Positions 32,780-41,487 of a stretch of DNA of 64,000 nucleotides are shown here, one piece after another; the first letter of the stretch is position 1; each line of letters opens with the position of its first letter. The position numbers and the translations under genes are program-made. Source of the stretch: CAWCDJ01 sp963836015. Its GTDB lineage: Bacteria > Acidobacteriota > Terriglobia > Bryobacterales > Bryobacteraceae. Below the pieces are notes generated by a model. It did no database searches, was not told the origin of the DNA, and saw nothing but the letters and a program-made list of their open reading frames with translations. The stretch covers positions 124,001 to 188,000 of the forward strand of contig CAWIIF010000003.1 of NCBI GenBank assembly GCA_963836015.1, in the 5' to 3' direction.

Positions 32780-32829
32780 TGCTTCACACGCAGGAGGTCA
32801 CAGGTTCGAGTCCTGTCGCGCCCACCATT
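32780..32829 (+). repeat. attR: right 50-bp direct repeat (orphan tRNA-Val 3' end)
   Basis: Identical to 13797-13846. It contains the 3' half of the anticodon arm, the whole T-arm and the CCA end, but the 5' part of a tRNA is absent upstream (AAGTCCATAG instead), so it cannot be a functional tRNA. It marks the right end of the integrated element. Confidence 0.92.
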
Positions 32830-32873
32830 CTTTTCCGCCGTCCTGAGCCCCGAGCATGTAAAATGATTGCCTA

Positions 32874-33455
32874 ATGGCCACCACCCTTGCGCCGGAGGAT
32901 CCCGAGGACGACATAACCCGCATACTGAGGCGGATGGCGGCGGGCGAACACGATGCCGGCAACGAGTTAGCTCCGTTGATCTATGCCGATCTGCGCAAGT
33001 TGGCGAACCACTATATCCGGAAGGAGCGGATCGGCCACACTCTGCAACCCACCGCCCTGGTGCATGAGGCCTATCTGCGGATCATCGGCATCAAGAGAAT
33101 CACTTGGGAAAGCCGGACTCACTTTGTCGCGGTGGCTGCGACCCTGATGCGGCAAATCCTGATTGACTACGCCCGCCGCCGCAACGCCCGCGCGGAAGGC
33201 CACATCAATCCCGACGGCAACGAGGCGCTCGTACGATTGGGCGGCGAACAGGCGAAGGAGCTGGTCGCCCTCGACGACGCGCTGAAACGGCTGGCGGAAG
33301 TGGATGCGCGCCAGGCACGCATCGTCGAACTGAGATACTTCGGCGGATTGTCAGTCGAAGAGATCGCGCAGGTTCTGGACATTTCCTCCCGCACCGTGAA
33401 GCGGGAATGGGCGATAGCCAAGATCTGGCTGCACGATGAAATGACGCCCACCTGA
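32874..33455 (+). CDS. ECF-type sigma factor (acidobacterial TIGR02999-like)
   Basis: 193 residues. Region 2 has LIYADLRKLANHYIRKERIG and HEAYLRIIG, followed by THFVAVAATLMRQILIDYAR. Region 4 is ARIVELRYFGGLSVEEIAQV, broken here as VELRYFGGLSVEEIAQVL, then DISSRTVKREWAIAKIWL, the helix-turn-helix for -35 recognition. No anti-sigma factor is present; instead a very large Ser/Thr kinase starts five bases after the stop, and the kinase presumably modulates this sigma factor. The gene starts 44 bases right of the island's attR repeat and appears to be core chromosome. Confidence 0.88.
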   Translation: MATTLAPEDPEDDITRILRRMAAGEHDAGNELAPLIYADLRKLANHYIRKERIGHTLQPTALVHEAYLRIIGIKRITWESRTHFVAVAATLMRQILIDYARRRNARAEGHINPDGNEALVRLGGEQAKELVALDDALKRLAEVDARQARIVELRYFGGLSVEEIAQVLDISSRTVKREWAIAKIWLHDEMTPT

Positions 33456-33460
33456 CGTTG

Positions 33461-36400
33461 ATGGCCTCCCCCTACCCGGAACGTCAAAAAGAAGTATTCG
33501 GCCAGGCGTTGGAGTTACCCCTGGAAGACCGTGTAGCGTTCGTGGAGCGGGAATGCGGCGAGGACCAGCTTCTGTTCGCCGCAGTAATGGAAATGCTCCG
33601 GAAGCATGACCGGCTCCCTACATTCTTCGAAGAGGGTGCGCCCGTTCCCAAAGACACCGGCCCGGCCGGCCCGCCCACACGTCAGGCAGAGTTTCGCGGC
33701 AATTCCCGCTTTCAGGTGGTTCGGGAACTCGGATCCGGAGGATTTGGAACGGTATTCGAGGCATTCGACCGGAGGAAGGAAATCACTCTTGCGCTCAAGC
33801 TCCTCAACCGCCCTGAAGCCACAGAATTGAGGATGTTCAAGCGCGAATTCCGGACGCTTACCGAAATCGTGCATCCCAGCCTGGTGCAACTCTATGAGAT
33901 GGTCGAAGATGGCGGTCATTGGTTCTTCACCATGGAGCTCGTACACGGCGCGGACTTTGTCTCCTATGTCCGGGGACCTGCCGGCCCGGAGGAGGGGAAA
34001 GCCGACTACGCGCGCTTGCGTTCCGCTTTGCGCCAGCTTGCGGAGGCGGTCCGCTATCTACACCACAGGAAGATGTTGCACCGGGACATCAAACCGCCCA
34101 ATATCCGGGTCACGGCCAATGGAGAGGTCAAACTCCTCGATTTCGGGCTGGTTCGGGACGTCTCGCCGGAGGCCAGCCTCGAAACTCAGACGGTTGGCGG
34201 CACCGCTGCCTACGTGGCTCCGGAACTCCTCACTCAGCGCACGGTCAGGGAGAGCAGCGACTGGTATTCGGTAGGCGCGGTATTGTATGAGAGCTTGACC
34301 GGCCGGCCGCCCTTTGAAGGCGGGTTCCTGGAGGTTCTCCTTCGGAAGAATCAGGAACTGGCCCGCCCTCCGAGAGAGTTCGCCCCTGACATTCCGGACG
34401 ATCTCAACGATTTGTGCCTGAGCCTGCTGGAACGGAATCCCGACCTCCGTCCGGACGGCGCGGCCGTGCTCGAAAGGTTGACGGCGCCGTCCGATGAGAT
34501 GGCGATCCCCAAGGCGGGCGCCGCGCACCGCGGTCCGCCGTTCGTCGGCAGGGAGCCTCACTTGGCCGCCCTGGGAGAGGCGTTCGACCAGGTGCGGGCG
34601 GGCGAATCCGTCTGCGTCCATGTGCAGGGCCGATCCGGAATGGGCAAGACCTCCCTCTGCAAACGATTCCTGTCCGACATGCGAACACGCGGGACCGTTG
34701 TCCTTGCGGGACGCTGTTACGAAAGCGAGTCCGTTCCCTTTAAAGCGCTGGACCCTGTCGTGGATTCGCTGGGCGATTATCTGCGGCGCTTGCGCGAAGC
34801 CGACGCGGCGGCGTTCCTGCCGCGGGAGAAGCCGCTTCAGGCGTTGTCCCGGGTCTTTCCGACTCTCCTGCAGGTGGAGGCGATCCGAAGGGCGCGAAGC
34901 AATTCGGGCGATGACCCAAGTCCGCGCGACCTGCAGAAACGCGCCGTGGCCGCCCTCAAAGAAATTCTCGCCCGGATCGGGGAAAAGCTGCCCTGCATCG
35001 TCCACATCGACGATCTTCAATGGGGCGACCTCGACAGCGTCGATTGCCTCGCCAGCATTTTCGCGCCTCCGGACCCTCCCCGCGTGCTCTTCTTATTCAG
35101 TTATCGTTCGGAAGACATCGCCTCGAGCCAACACCTGCTACGGCTCCTGGCACAGCAGCGAGACGGAGATCTGTGTGCAGTCAAAATGCGGGAGTTGGTA
35201 GTAGAGGGGCTCACTCCTCCGCAGGCCCGGCAATTGGTGCGGGAGCTGTTGGATTCCGACGACGAGTTCGCGCATGAGTGGATCGACCGGGAAGCCGAGG
35301 GCATGCCGCTATTCATTCACGAGCTCGCGATGCATTCCCGCACCGGGTTGCGATCGTCTGACCTGCCCGAGCGGATGTCGCTGCAGGAAATGATCCAAAA
35401 GCGAATCGGCGCGCTACCCGCTCCCGCCCGGAGGATGGTCGAAGCGGTCAGCCTGGCAGCGCAGCCGATGGAGGTGGACGTGGTCAGGCAGGCCGCCCGG
35501 CTGGAAGACGGGGAGCAGGCGGCCCGAAGCACTCTGGTCGCGCAAAAGCTGATCCGCTTCAGGAGCACCGGGGACGGCGGCGAGGTGGAGCCTTATCATG
35601 ACAAGATCCGCGAGGCGGTGGTAGCCGGTCTCGCACCAGAGACGAGGCAGGCCTATTTCCATTCGCTGGGCGTGGCGCTGGAAGCCCGGGAGAGCGCCGA
35701 TCCGGAGATCGTCTATCAGTACTTCGTGGCCGCCGGGAATCTCGCCAAAGCCGAAGCGTGGGTCGAGATCGCAGCCGGCCGGGCAGAGAGCGCTCTGGCA
35801 TTCGACCTGGCTGTCAGACTTCGCGAAAAGCGGATCGAGATGGGAACCGCCCAGGGAGAGGAGCGTTCGATACTTCTGGAACGCCTCGCCGAGGCCCTCG
35901 CCCTGGCGGGCCGCGGGCTGAAGGCCGCGCGGACTTTTCAGGCCGCCGCACAAGGGGCAGGTCCGGACAAGTATTGCGCATTGATCCGGAAGGCCGGCGA
36001 ACAGTACATCCGCAGCGGCCACTTTGCCGAGGGGCAGGCGCTGCTGACCGCCCTGCTGGAGAAAGTGGGCTTTCAGATGCCCGCCCGGCAGTGGCAAGTC
36101 CTTCTCGCTTTGCTGGCAAGACGGGCATACCTGCGCGCTCGCGGACTTCGATTCGACCACAGTCCGGCCGGGCCCCCAAGTCCGGCCGAAGCGGAGAGGC
36201 TCGATGTCTGCAGAGTGGCATCGCTCGCGCTGGCATTACAGGATCCGATCCGGTCGGCCGAGTTGCAGAGCCGGCACTTGCTCTATTCCCTCCGTCTGGG
36301 CGAGCCTTACCGCATTGCGAACTCCCTGGCGATGGAGGCGGGGTACATGGTAGCTCGCGGGGGCGCCCGCGCGTATCCCGACGCTGCCGCACTGTTGGAC

Positions 36401-37363
36401 AAGGTGGAGGAACTGGCGGAGCGGTCGAACCATCCGAACGGGAAGACTCTTGCCATGTCCGTCCGGTCGAAGGTAGCGTGGTTTGCGGGCCGCTGGGAGG
36501 AATCGGCGAGGCACGGGGAAGAAGTCAATCGGATGGCTACCGAGCAGTACACGCGTGTCGCCTGGGAGGCCTATCCGAGTTCGATCTTCTGGATGTGCTC
36601 GCTGGCTTGTATGGGCCGCTGGAGAGAGGTAGTCGATCGCCTGCCAGGACTTCAGGCCGACAGCCAGGCGCGCGGCGACCTCCTCGAGATGACCAGCCTC
36701 CCTGTATTCACGTTCGCCTATATCCGCTGGCTGCTTTCGGACCAACCCGAGCGGGCCGCCGCCGAACTGGAGCGCGCCAGGGCCCGCCTCGACGAGCCGG
36801 GATTCGTGCCCCATCGTTTTGGCATCTGCTACGGTCTCACGGACGTTGCCCTCTACCAGGAGGACACGGAGCGGGCGCGGAACGCGATCACACAAGGGTG
36901 GGCCGAACTGGAATCCGCCATGGCGTTACGGCTCCAAACGGTGAGGATCTTCATGCTGCACGTGAGGGCCCGCGTCGCCTGTGCGGAGGCTGCGGCTGTC
37001 CCGGACAAGCGGAGACGAAGCCAGTACCTCGCTGAGGCTCTGGTGAATGTGCGCAGGATCCGCAGGGAGCGCACGGATTGGGGCAATGCCATCGCCGATT
37101 TGATCGAAGCGAGCGTAGCCGCGGAGGAGATGCGCCTCGCCGATTCCATGCGACTCCTCGTAGCGGCGGAGGACGGCTGCCGGCGTACCGGGATGGATCA
37201 GTTTCGGGCCGCGGCCCTTACTCGGAAGGCCCAATTCCTGCAAGGCGAAGCCCGCCTCGAGGCGGAACGTCAAGCTGCCGTCTGGTTCCGGGCGCAGAAG
37301 GTGGCTCGCCCGGACCGCATTGTCCGACTGCTCTCGCCGGGGACCTGGGGGCTGAGGCCGTAG
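33461..37363 (+). CDS. Ser/Thr protein kinase with AAA ATPase and helical-repeat sensor region
   Basis: 1300 residues. A short N-terminal helical region is followed by a kinase domain (about 80-345): GSGGFGTVFEAFDR, Lys in LALKLL, LHRDIKPPNIRV and LLDFGLVRDV. Next is an AAA ATPase domain starting FVGREPHLAALGEAFD, with Walker A GRSGMGKTSLC and Walker B CIVHIDDLQWGD. The remaining 650 residues are TPR-like or helical repeats (for example AEGQALLTALLEKVGF). This layout resembles kinase-LuxR/AfsR-type signalling ATPases. No transmembrane helix is evident, so it is probably cytoplasmic. It is coupled to the ECF sigma gene five bases upstream. Confidence 0.9.
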   Translation: MASPYPERQKEVFGQALELPLEDRVAFVERECGEDQLLFAAVMEMLRKHDRLPTFFEEGAPVPKDTGPAGPPTRQAEFRGNSRFQVVRELGSGGFGTVFEAFDRRKEITLALKLLNRPEATELRMFKREFRTLTEIVHPSLVQLYEMVEDGGHWFFTMELVHGADFVSYVRGPAGPEEGKADYARLRSALRQLAEAVRYLHHRKMLHRDIKPPNIRVTANGEVKLLDFGLVRDVSPEASLETQTVGGTAAYVAPELLTQRTVRESSDWYSVGAVLYESLTGRPPFEGGFLEVLLRKNQELARPPREFAPDIPDDLNDLCLSLLERNPDLRPDGAAVLERLTAPSDEMAIPKAGAAHRGPPFVGREPHLAALGEAFDQVRAGESVCVHVQGRSGMGKTSLCKRFLSDMRTRGTVVLAGRCYESESVPFKALDPVVDSLGDYLRRLREADAAAFLPREKPLQALSRVFPTLLQVEAIRRARSNSGDDPSPRDLQKRAVAALKEILARIGEKLPCIVHIDDLQWGDLDSVDCLASIFAPPDPPRVLFLFSYRSEDIASSQHLLRLLAQQRDGDLCAVKMRELVVEGLTPPQARQLVRELLDSDDEFAHEWIDREAEGMPLFIHELAMHSRTGLRSSDLPERMSLQEMIQKRIGALPAPARRMVEAVSLAAQPMEVDVVRQAARLEDGEQAARSTLVAQKLIRFRSTGDGGEVEPYHDKIREAVVAGLAPETRQAYFHSLGVALEARESADPEIVYQYFVAAGNLAKAEAWVEIAAGRAESALAFDLAVRLREKRIEMGTAQGEERSILLERLAEALALAGRGLKAARTFQAAAQGAGPDKYCALIRKAGEQYIRSGHFAEGQALLTALLEKVGFQMPARQWQVLLALLARRAYLRARGLRFDHSPAGPPSPAEAERLDVCRVASLALALQDPIRSAELQSRHLLYSLRLGEPYRIANSLAMEAGYMVARGGARAYPDAAALLDKVEELAERSNHPNGKTLAMSVRSKVAWFAGRWEESARHGEEVNRMATEQYTRVAWEAYPSSIFWMCSLACMGRWREVVDRLPGLQADSQARGDLLEMTSLPVFTFAYIRWLLSDQPERAAAELERARARLDEPGFVPHRFGICYGLTDVALYQEDTERARNAITQGWAELESAMALRLQTVRIFMLHVRARVACAEAAAVPDKRRRSQYLAEALVNVRRIRRERTDWGNAIADLIEASVAAEEMRLADSMRLLVAAEDGCRRTGMDQFRAAALTRKAQFLQGEARLEAERQAAVWFRAQKVARPDRIVRLLSPGTWGLRP

Positions 37364-37476
37364 CCCCAAAAACTCCCGGATCATTTGGCCCCCGCCGCCC
37401 GTTCCCTACGCTCAATAGTCGAACGGGCCCTCCGTACAGGACGGACGCCTGTGATTGCGGATGATAAGGCGCCTAC

Positions 37477-38298
37477 GTGAAGACCGCTAAACCTGGAGTT
37501 CGGGAGCTCGGCCCGGTCCCGCTTACCCTGCTTGTGCCTCTTTGGGCGCGGGCCACCGAGACCAGGCGCCCCTCCCCGATTCTCACCGACTGGACGGCCG
37601 TGAGCACAGCAGGATCTTTGGACTTCGATTTCCACAGGCTCGGTGTGCGGCGCGATACGATTGTCGGCGCCTGTGCGCGGACGGCGATCATCGATGGAAT
37701 GGTGTCGGATCTCTGCCGGAGTGATCCGCGGCTGGTGCTGGTGAATATTGGCGAGGGCCTGGACAACCGGTTCGCGCGGGTCGATAACGGCCGGATGTCC
37801 TGCATAGATCTTGACCTTCCCGAGGTCATCCGCCTGCGAGCCAATTTCACACAGGAAACCAGCCGGCGCCGCCTGGTGCCGAAGAGCGTCCTGGACTACA
37901 CCTGGATGGATGAGGTGGATTCCGGAGACCGCACCATTGTCCTCGTAGCCGAAGGCGTTCTGATGTATTTGCCGCTGGAAGATGTCCGAAGGCTCTTCGC
38001 GCGGACGGCGGAACGGTTTCCAGGGACGGAAATCATCTTCGACACGGTGGTGCCCGCCCTGGTGCGATTGGGCGCAACCGTAGAGCTTGGTCGCGGCCTA
38101 AGCGCGCGATATCAGTGGGGCGTGAAACATGCAGGCGAGATCGAGGCCTGGGGCGAAGGGTACAAGCTGCAGGAGAGGTACACCGTTTTCCAGACCCACC
38201 TCGGGCACTTCGGCCTCCTGGTGAGGGCCGTCAACCGCTTGTTGCCATCTGCCGCCTGGGCGCATTCCATAAGTCGTGTGCGGCTCGGCAACCGGTGA
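37477..38298 (+). CDS. LCM/TcmP-type class I SAM-dependent methyltransferase
   Basis: 273 residues of the leucine carboxyl methyltransferase-like family, which O-methylates small carboxylates or polyketides. The N-terminal segment is PLTLLVPLWARATETRRP and DTIVGACARTAIIDGMV. The SAM-binding strand is RLVLVNIGEGLDNRFARVD, where the usual GCGLDTR is IGEGLDNR. The acidic IDLDLPEVIRLR follows, and VAEGVLMYLPLEDVRRLF is the other family signature. The start is GTG (37477). It lies alone between the kinase and the convergent TonB-dependent receptor gene. The substrate is unknown. Confidence 0.85.
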   Translation: MKTAKPGVRELGPVPLTLLVPLWARATETRRPSPILTDWTAVSTAGSLDFDFHRLGVRRDTIVGACARTAIIDGMVSDLCRSDPRLVLVNIGEGLDNRFARVDNGRMSCIDLDLPEVIRLRANFTQETSRRRLVPKSVLDYTWMDEVDSGDRTIVLVAEGVLMYLPLEDVRRLFARTAERFPGTEIIFDTVVPALVRLGATVELGRGLSARYQWGVKHAGEIEAWGEGYKLQERYTVFQTHLGHFGLLVRAVNRLLPSAAWAHSISRVRLGNR

Positions 38299-38344
38299 GC
38301 CGGGACCGCGCTTCCGCGCTGCGAAACTTCGACGGCAAAACGGG

Positions 38345-41300
38345 TCAGAAGACGAGGCGAAAGCCCAGTTGAAGACCGCGCGCGGCGAATGCGGAGGTGA
38401 ATCCGAGCGGCTGGCTTGCACCCCGGTCATTCCGGCCGTGAACATCGGTCGGGATAGACGCGCCCACGATGTTGTTGACGCTTGCGTAATTCAGGTGATT
38501 GAAGAGATTGAATCCATCCGCCATCAACTGCAGGCGGCACCGTTCGGAGACCTGAATCGTACGCTGCAGCCGAACATCGAGTGTCCAATACGCCGGTCCG
38601 ATACCGATGTTCCGCCCTGCAAATAGAGGACGGTCCGTCGTTTCGTGACGGTCATTGTTGAGGTCTGTCCCGGAGAGCAGATTGAAGGGCCGCGAGCTGT
38701 TGTACCGGAACACCGGAGAGAGCACGAAGCCGCCCGGTGTGTCCAGCTGCCCATAGAACACCACCTTGTGGCGCTGATCGAACGAGGAGAGAGCTCGCTC
38801 ACAGCGGCGGCAGGTTTGGTCGTCAGGCTGATAATCGGGCTCATAGTCGGCGGTTTCGTCAATCGCCTTGCTGAACGTGTAATTCGCGGTGACCATAAAC
38901 CGATTGCTGAAGTGACGCGTCGCCTCGAGGGTAAGTCCGGTGTACCAGGAGTTGGCGCCGGACTCATAGACATTGTCTTGAAAGACCTGCGGATCCACGA
39001 AATACTTCGTCCCGGTTGGATTCTCGGGGGTAACACCCCAATTGCGAATGCCCAGTGCGGGATCTACCGGCGCGGACAGAAGATTGGCGTCGTAAGAAGT
39101 CGTCAGATGGATACCCCGGAGGTAGACAACACCGGCTGTCACGAACAGGTCTCGGACGACTTGCCGCTCCACCTCCATGCCGGCCTGCTGCACATATGAG
39201 TTCCTGAAGTCTGGAGCGTTACGCACGAGCACCGCGAATGGAGGCCGCGGTCCGGTCGGGCTGATGGCGATTCCGAACTGGAGCAGGTCGCTGGCGCTGA
39301 TCGAGCGCTGCGGAGTGGGAATGCCGATGACGCCCTGCGCGCGCAAGGTTTGAAAGATGTTGATCGGGCCATTGACCGCGAAGGGATTGGACGGATCGAG
39401 CGTCGTCAGAATTTGCGTGATCCTGCGGACCCCGCCGATTTCGTTCAAAGCAGTGACGGCGTAGTCGATCTGGTACTCCACCGGCGAGTAGAAGATACCG
39501 TAGCCCCCTCGGATGACGAATTTGTCCGTGGGGGACCAGGCGAATCCGACACGCGGCGAGAGATTCAGTTTGTTGGACGGGAGCGGAGATCGGCGTACGT
39601 CGGCTTCCCAGCGTATGCCGTAATTCACAGTCAGTCTCTGACTCGCTCGCCAGGAATCCTGGATGTATGCGGCGTACAGCGGATAGGTGGCAGCGACGAT
39701 GGGATTTCCGAATCCCTGCTGATAGGACTGCGCCAGCCCGAGGTTGAACGCCTGCAGCGCGGTGATTGGAGCTGCCGCAAACGAGGGGCCGAGGACGCTT
39801 CCGGGCAGTTCGCCAAACGTAAACCGGCCGCCGAAGAGAGTGGCCGAGTCGCTGTGCGTATTGCGGACCAGAATGTAAGGGCCGGCTTTTACGCTGTGCC
39901 GGCCACGAGTGACATGGAGGTTGTCGATGATTTCTTCCCGCCTCCCGAGGCTTTCCGCCGGTAGAAAGCCATCGCGGTTGAACGATCCGTAGCCCGCAAT
40001 TTCCAGGGCAGGCCCGTAGCGGTCCGTCGAGGCCGTGCCGGAATCCGCATAGTTGAACTGGACCCGGAGTTCATTGATGACCTGCGATTGAAAAATATGC
40101 ACCCAAGCAGCCCCGAGGCTGCTCGCGAAATCATCCCGAACATCGCCCCGAGATCTCGCCGTAAGCCCGGAAAGGTTCGGATCGGTTTCGTAGACGGCCG
40201 CCGCATAGTAGCGGAAAGTCAACTGGTTGCGGTCGTTGGCGCGGTGGTCTACGCGCAGCAACCCCTGGTGCTCGTCCGTTTGAAACGGAGAGGCGCCGCT
40301 GTTGATCCGGAACATCTGCTGAGTTGTCGGGGACGCCGTCAGGAGAGCACTCAGGAGTGCAGCCGTCGCTTCGGGCAGGGTTGCCAGAGCGGCTTGCTGC
40401 GCGGGCGTCGGCTGGAAGATGGACAGATCGGTTAGTAAGGGAATGATGTGGGACTCGCGGCGGCGGAGCTGTTCATAACTGAGGAAATAGAAGGTTCGAT
40501 CCCGGGCAACGGGTCCGCCCAGAGTGGCGCCGAACTGCTGCCGGTCGGATGGCGGCTTGACCCGCTCCAGGCGATTGCCGGAATCGACGACCAGCGCGAA
40601 TGGGGGCGCGGCATCCAGCACCTGGTCGCGCGCGAAGCCGAACAAGGAGCCCTCGCGCCGGTTGGCGCCGCTTCTGGTGACAATATTGACGACGGCTCCT
40701 CGCGCCGAGCCGTTCTCGGCCAGGTAGTTGGCCCGGCTGACCTGAAACTCGCGCACTGCCTCCTGTCCGATCATCGGCCGGACGCCTCCGCTTGCCGAAT
40801 TGACCTCGTTGCCGTCCAGGGTAAAGCTATTCCCGCGGCCATCGCCTCCCGAGATGGCTAGACCGCTGTTGCGAGTTTGCGGAAGGCGGAACGAGTTGAA
40901 ATCAGCCGTCGTTCTGGTGTCGGAAACCCCCGGAAGCAGATAGACAAAGGCCAGCAGATTACGCCGGTCAACCGGGAGATTCATCAGGATCGAGGCGTCA
41001 ATCGTGCCGGAAATCTGAGTGCGCTGGCTCTCCAGGGGCGGGACCGCGGCTGTGACCACCAGGGTTTGCTCACCGCTCCTCACCGCCACCCGGAAGTTCA
41101 TCACGATCTCCTCGCCCACGGTGAGCCAAACCGATTTCACGTCCTGCACGCGAAACCCGGGATGTTCCACCTTGATGTCGTACAGGCCCGGGGGCAGCAG
41201 GACGAGGCGGTACTCGCCGATATCCGACGTGATTCCTTGAAATGTAGCGTTCGTCAGAGAATTCGTTGCGATCACCACCGCCTTCGGAACGCGGGACTCG

Positions 41301-41407
41301 CTCGAATCCGTAACCGTTCCGCTGAGGGCTCCCGTCGTAGATGCCTGGCAGAAGCCCGGAGCGGCGCGGGCGATCAACACCAGACAGAAACACAGCCAAA
41401 GGCGCAT
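38345..41407 (-). CDS. Oar-like TonB-dependent receptor with carboxypeptidase-regulatory domain
   Basis: 1020 residues. Signal peptide MRLWLCFCLVLIARAAPGFC, then a carboxypeptidase-regulatory/CNA-B-like domain (GALSGTVTDSSESRVPKAVV, PPGLYDIKVEHPGF). A plug-like region follows (AISGGDGRGNSFTLDGNEVN), and then a long beta-barrel with strands such as FVITANYTF-type MVTANYTFSKAIDE and the C-terminal GFTSAFAARGLQLGFRLVF ending in Phe. The family is expanded in Acidobacteria and implicated in oligosaccharide or peptide uptake or adhesion. The start MRLWLC at 41407 is preferred because it begins a normal signal peptide; the frame extends upstream to 41521 with MRGTF as an alternative. No TonB box is clearly seen. 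Confidence 0.88.
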   Translation of the reverse strand: MRLWLCFCLVLIARAAPGFCQASTTGALSGTVTDSSESRVPKAVVIATNSLTNATFQGITSDIGEYRLVLLPPGLYDIKVEHPGFRVQDVKSVWLTVGEEIVMNFRVAVRSGEQTLVVTAAVPPLESQRTQISGTIDASILMNLPVDRRNLLAFVYLLPGVSDTRTTADFNSFRLPQTRNSGLAISGGDGRGNSFTLDGNEVNSASGGVRPMIGQEAVREFQVSRANYLAENGSARGAVVNIVTRSGANRREGSLFGFARDQVLDAAPPFALVVDSGNRLERVKPPSDRQQFGATLGGPVARDRTFYFLSYEQLRRRESHIIPLLTDLSIFQPTPAQQAALATLPEATAALLSALLTASPTTQQMFRINSGASPFQTDEHQGLLRVDHRANDRNQLTFRYYAAAVYETDPNLSGLTARSRGDVRDDFASSLGAAWVHIFQSQVINELRVQFNYADSGTASTDRYGPALEIAGYGSFNRDGFLPAESLGRREEIIDNLHVTRGRHSVKAGPYILVRNTHSDSATLFGGRFTFGELPGSVLGPSFAAAPITALQAFNLGLAQSYQQGFGNPIVAATYPLYAAYIQDSWRASQRLTVNYGIRWEADVRRSPLPSNKLNLSPRVGFAWSPTDKFVIRGGYGIFYSPVEYQIDYAVTALNEIGGVRRITQILTTLDPSNPFAVNGPINIFQTLRAQGVIGIPTPQRSISASDLLQFGIAISPTGPRPPFAVLVRNAPDFRNSYVQQAGMEVERQVVRDLFVTAGVVYLRGIHLTTSYDANLLSAPVDPALGIRNWGVTPENPTGTKYFVDPQVFQDNVYESGANSWYTGLTLEATRHFSNRFMVTANYTFSKAIDETADYEPDYQPDDQTCRRCERALSSFDQRHKVVFYGQLDTPGGFVLSPVFRYNSSRPFNLLSGTDLNNDRHETTDRPLFAGRNIGIGPAYWTLDVRLQRTIQVSERCRLQLMADGFNLFNHLNYASVNNIVGASIPTDVHGRNDRGASQPLGFTSAFAARGLQLGFRLVF

Positions 41408-41487
41408 TTCGGTATAGCTTATCAGTCCCTTCCGCGAGAACGTGCCGCGCATGGTTTGGAACGTTATGATCGAGGCGCGCGGAACAG

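Larger units (their letters stand above)
13797..32829. mobile_element. tRNA-Val-integrated genomic island of about 19 kb, no recognisable integrase
   Basis: Bounded by a perfect 50-bp direct repeat, the left copy completing tRNA-Val and the right copy being an orphan tRNA 3' end 18,983 bases away. Inside are two ISL3-type elements, a metal/redox gene cassette, a truncated integrase-core transposase, several decayed genes and a sugar-catabolism cluster. The genes outside both ends (etfBA and DUF4287 on the left; ECF sigma/kinase on the right) look like core acidobacterial genes. No tyrosine or serine recombinase is visible between the repeats, so the island is either a stranded remnant or was moved by an integrase acting in trans. 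Confidence 0.8.

Noticed and set aside
32780..32829. A second tRNA-Val gene
   Set aside because: The 5' half (acceptor strand, D-arm) is absent, so it cannot fold as a tRNA; it is the att repeat.
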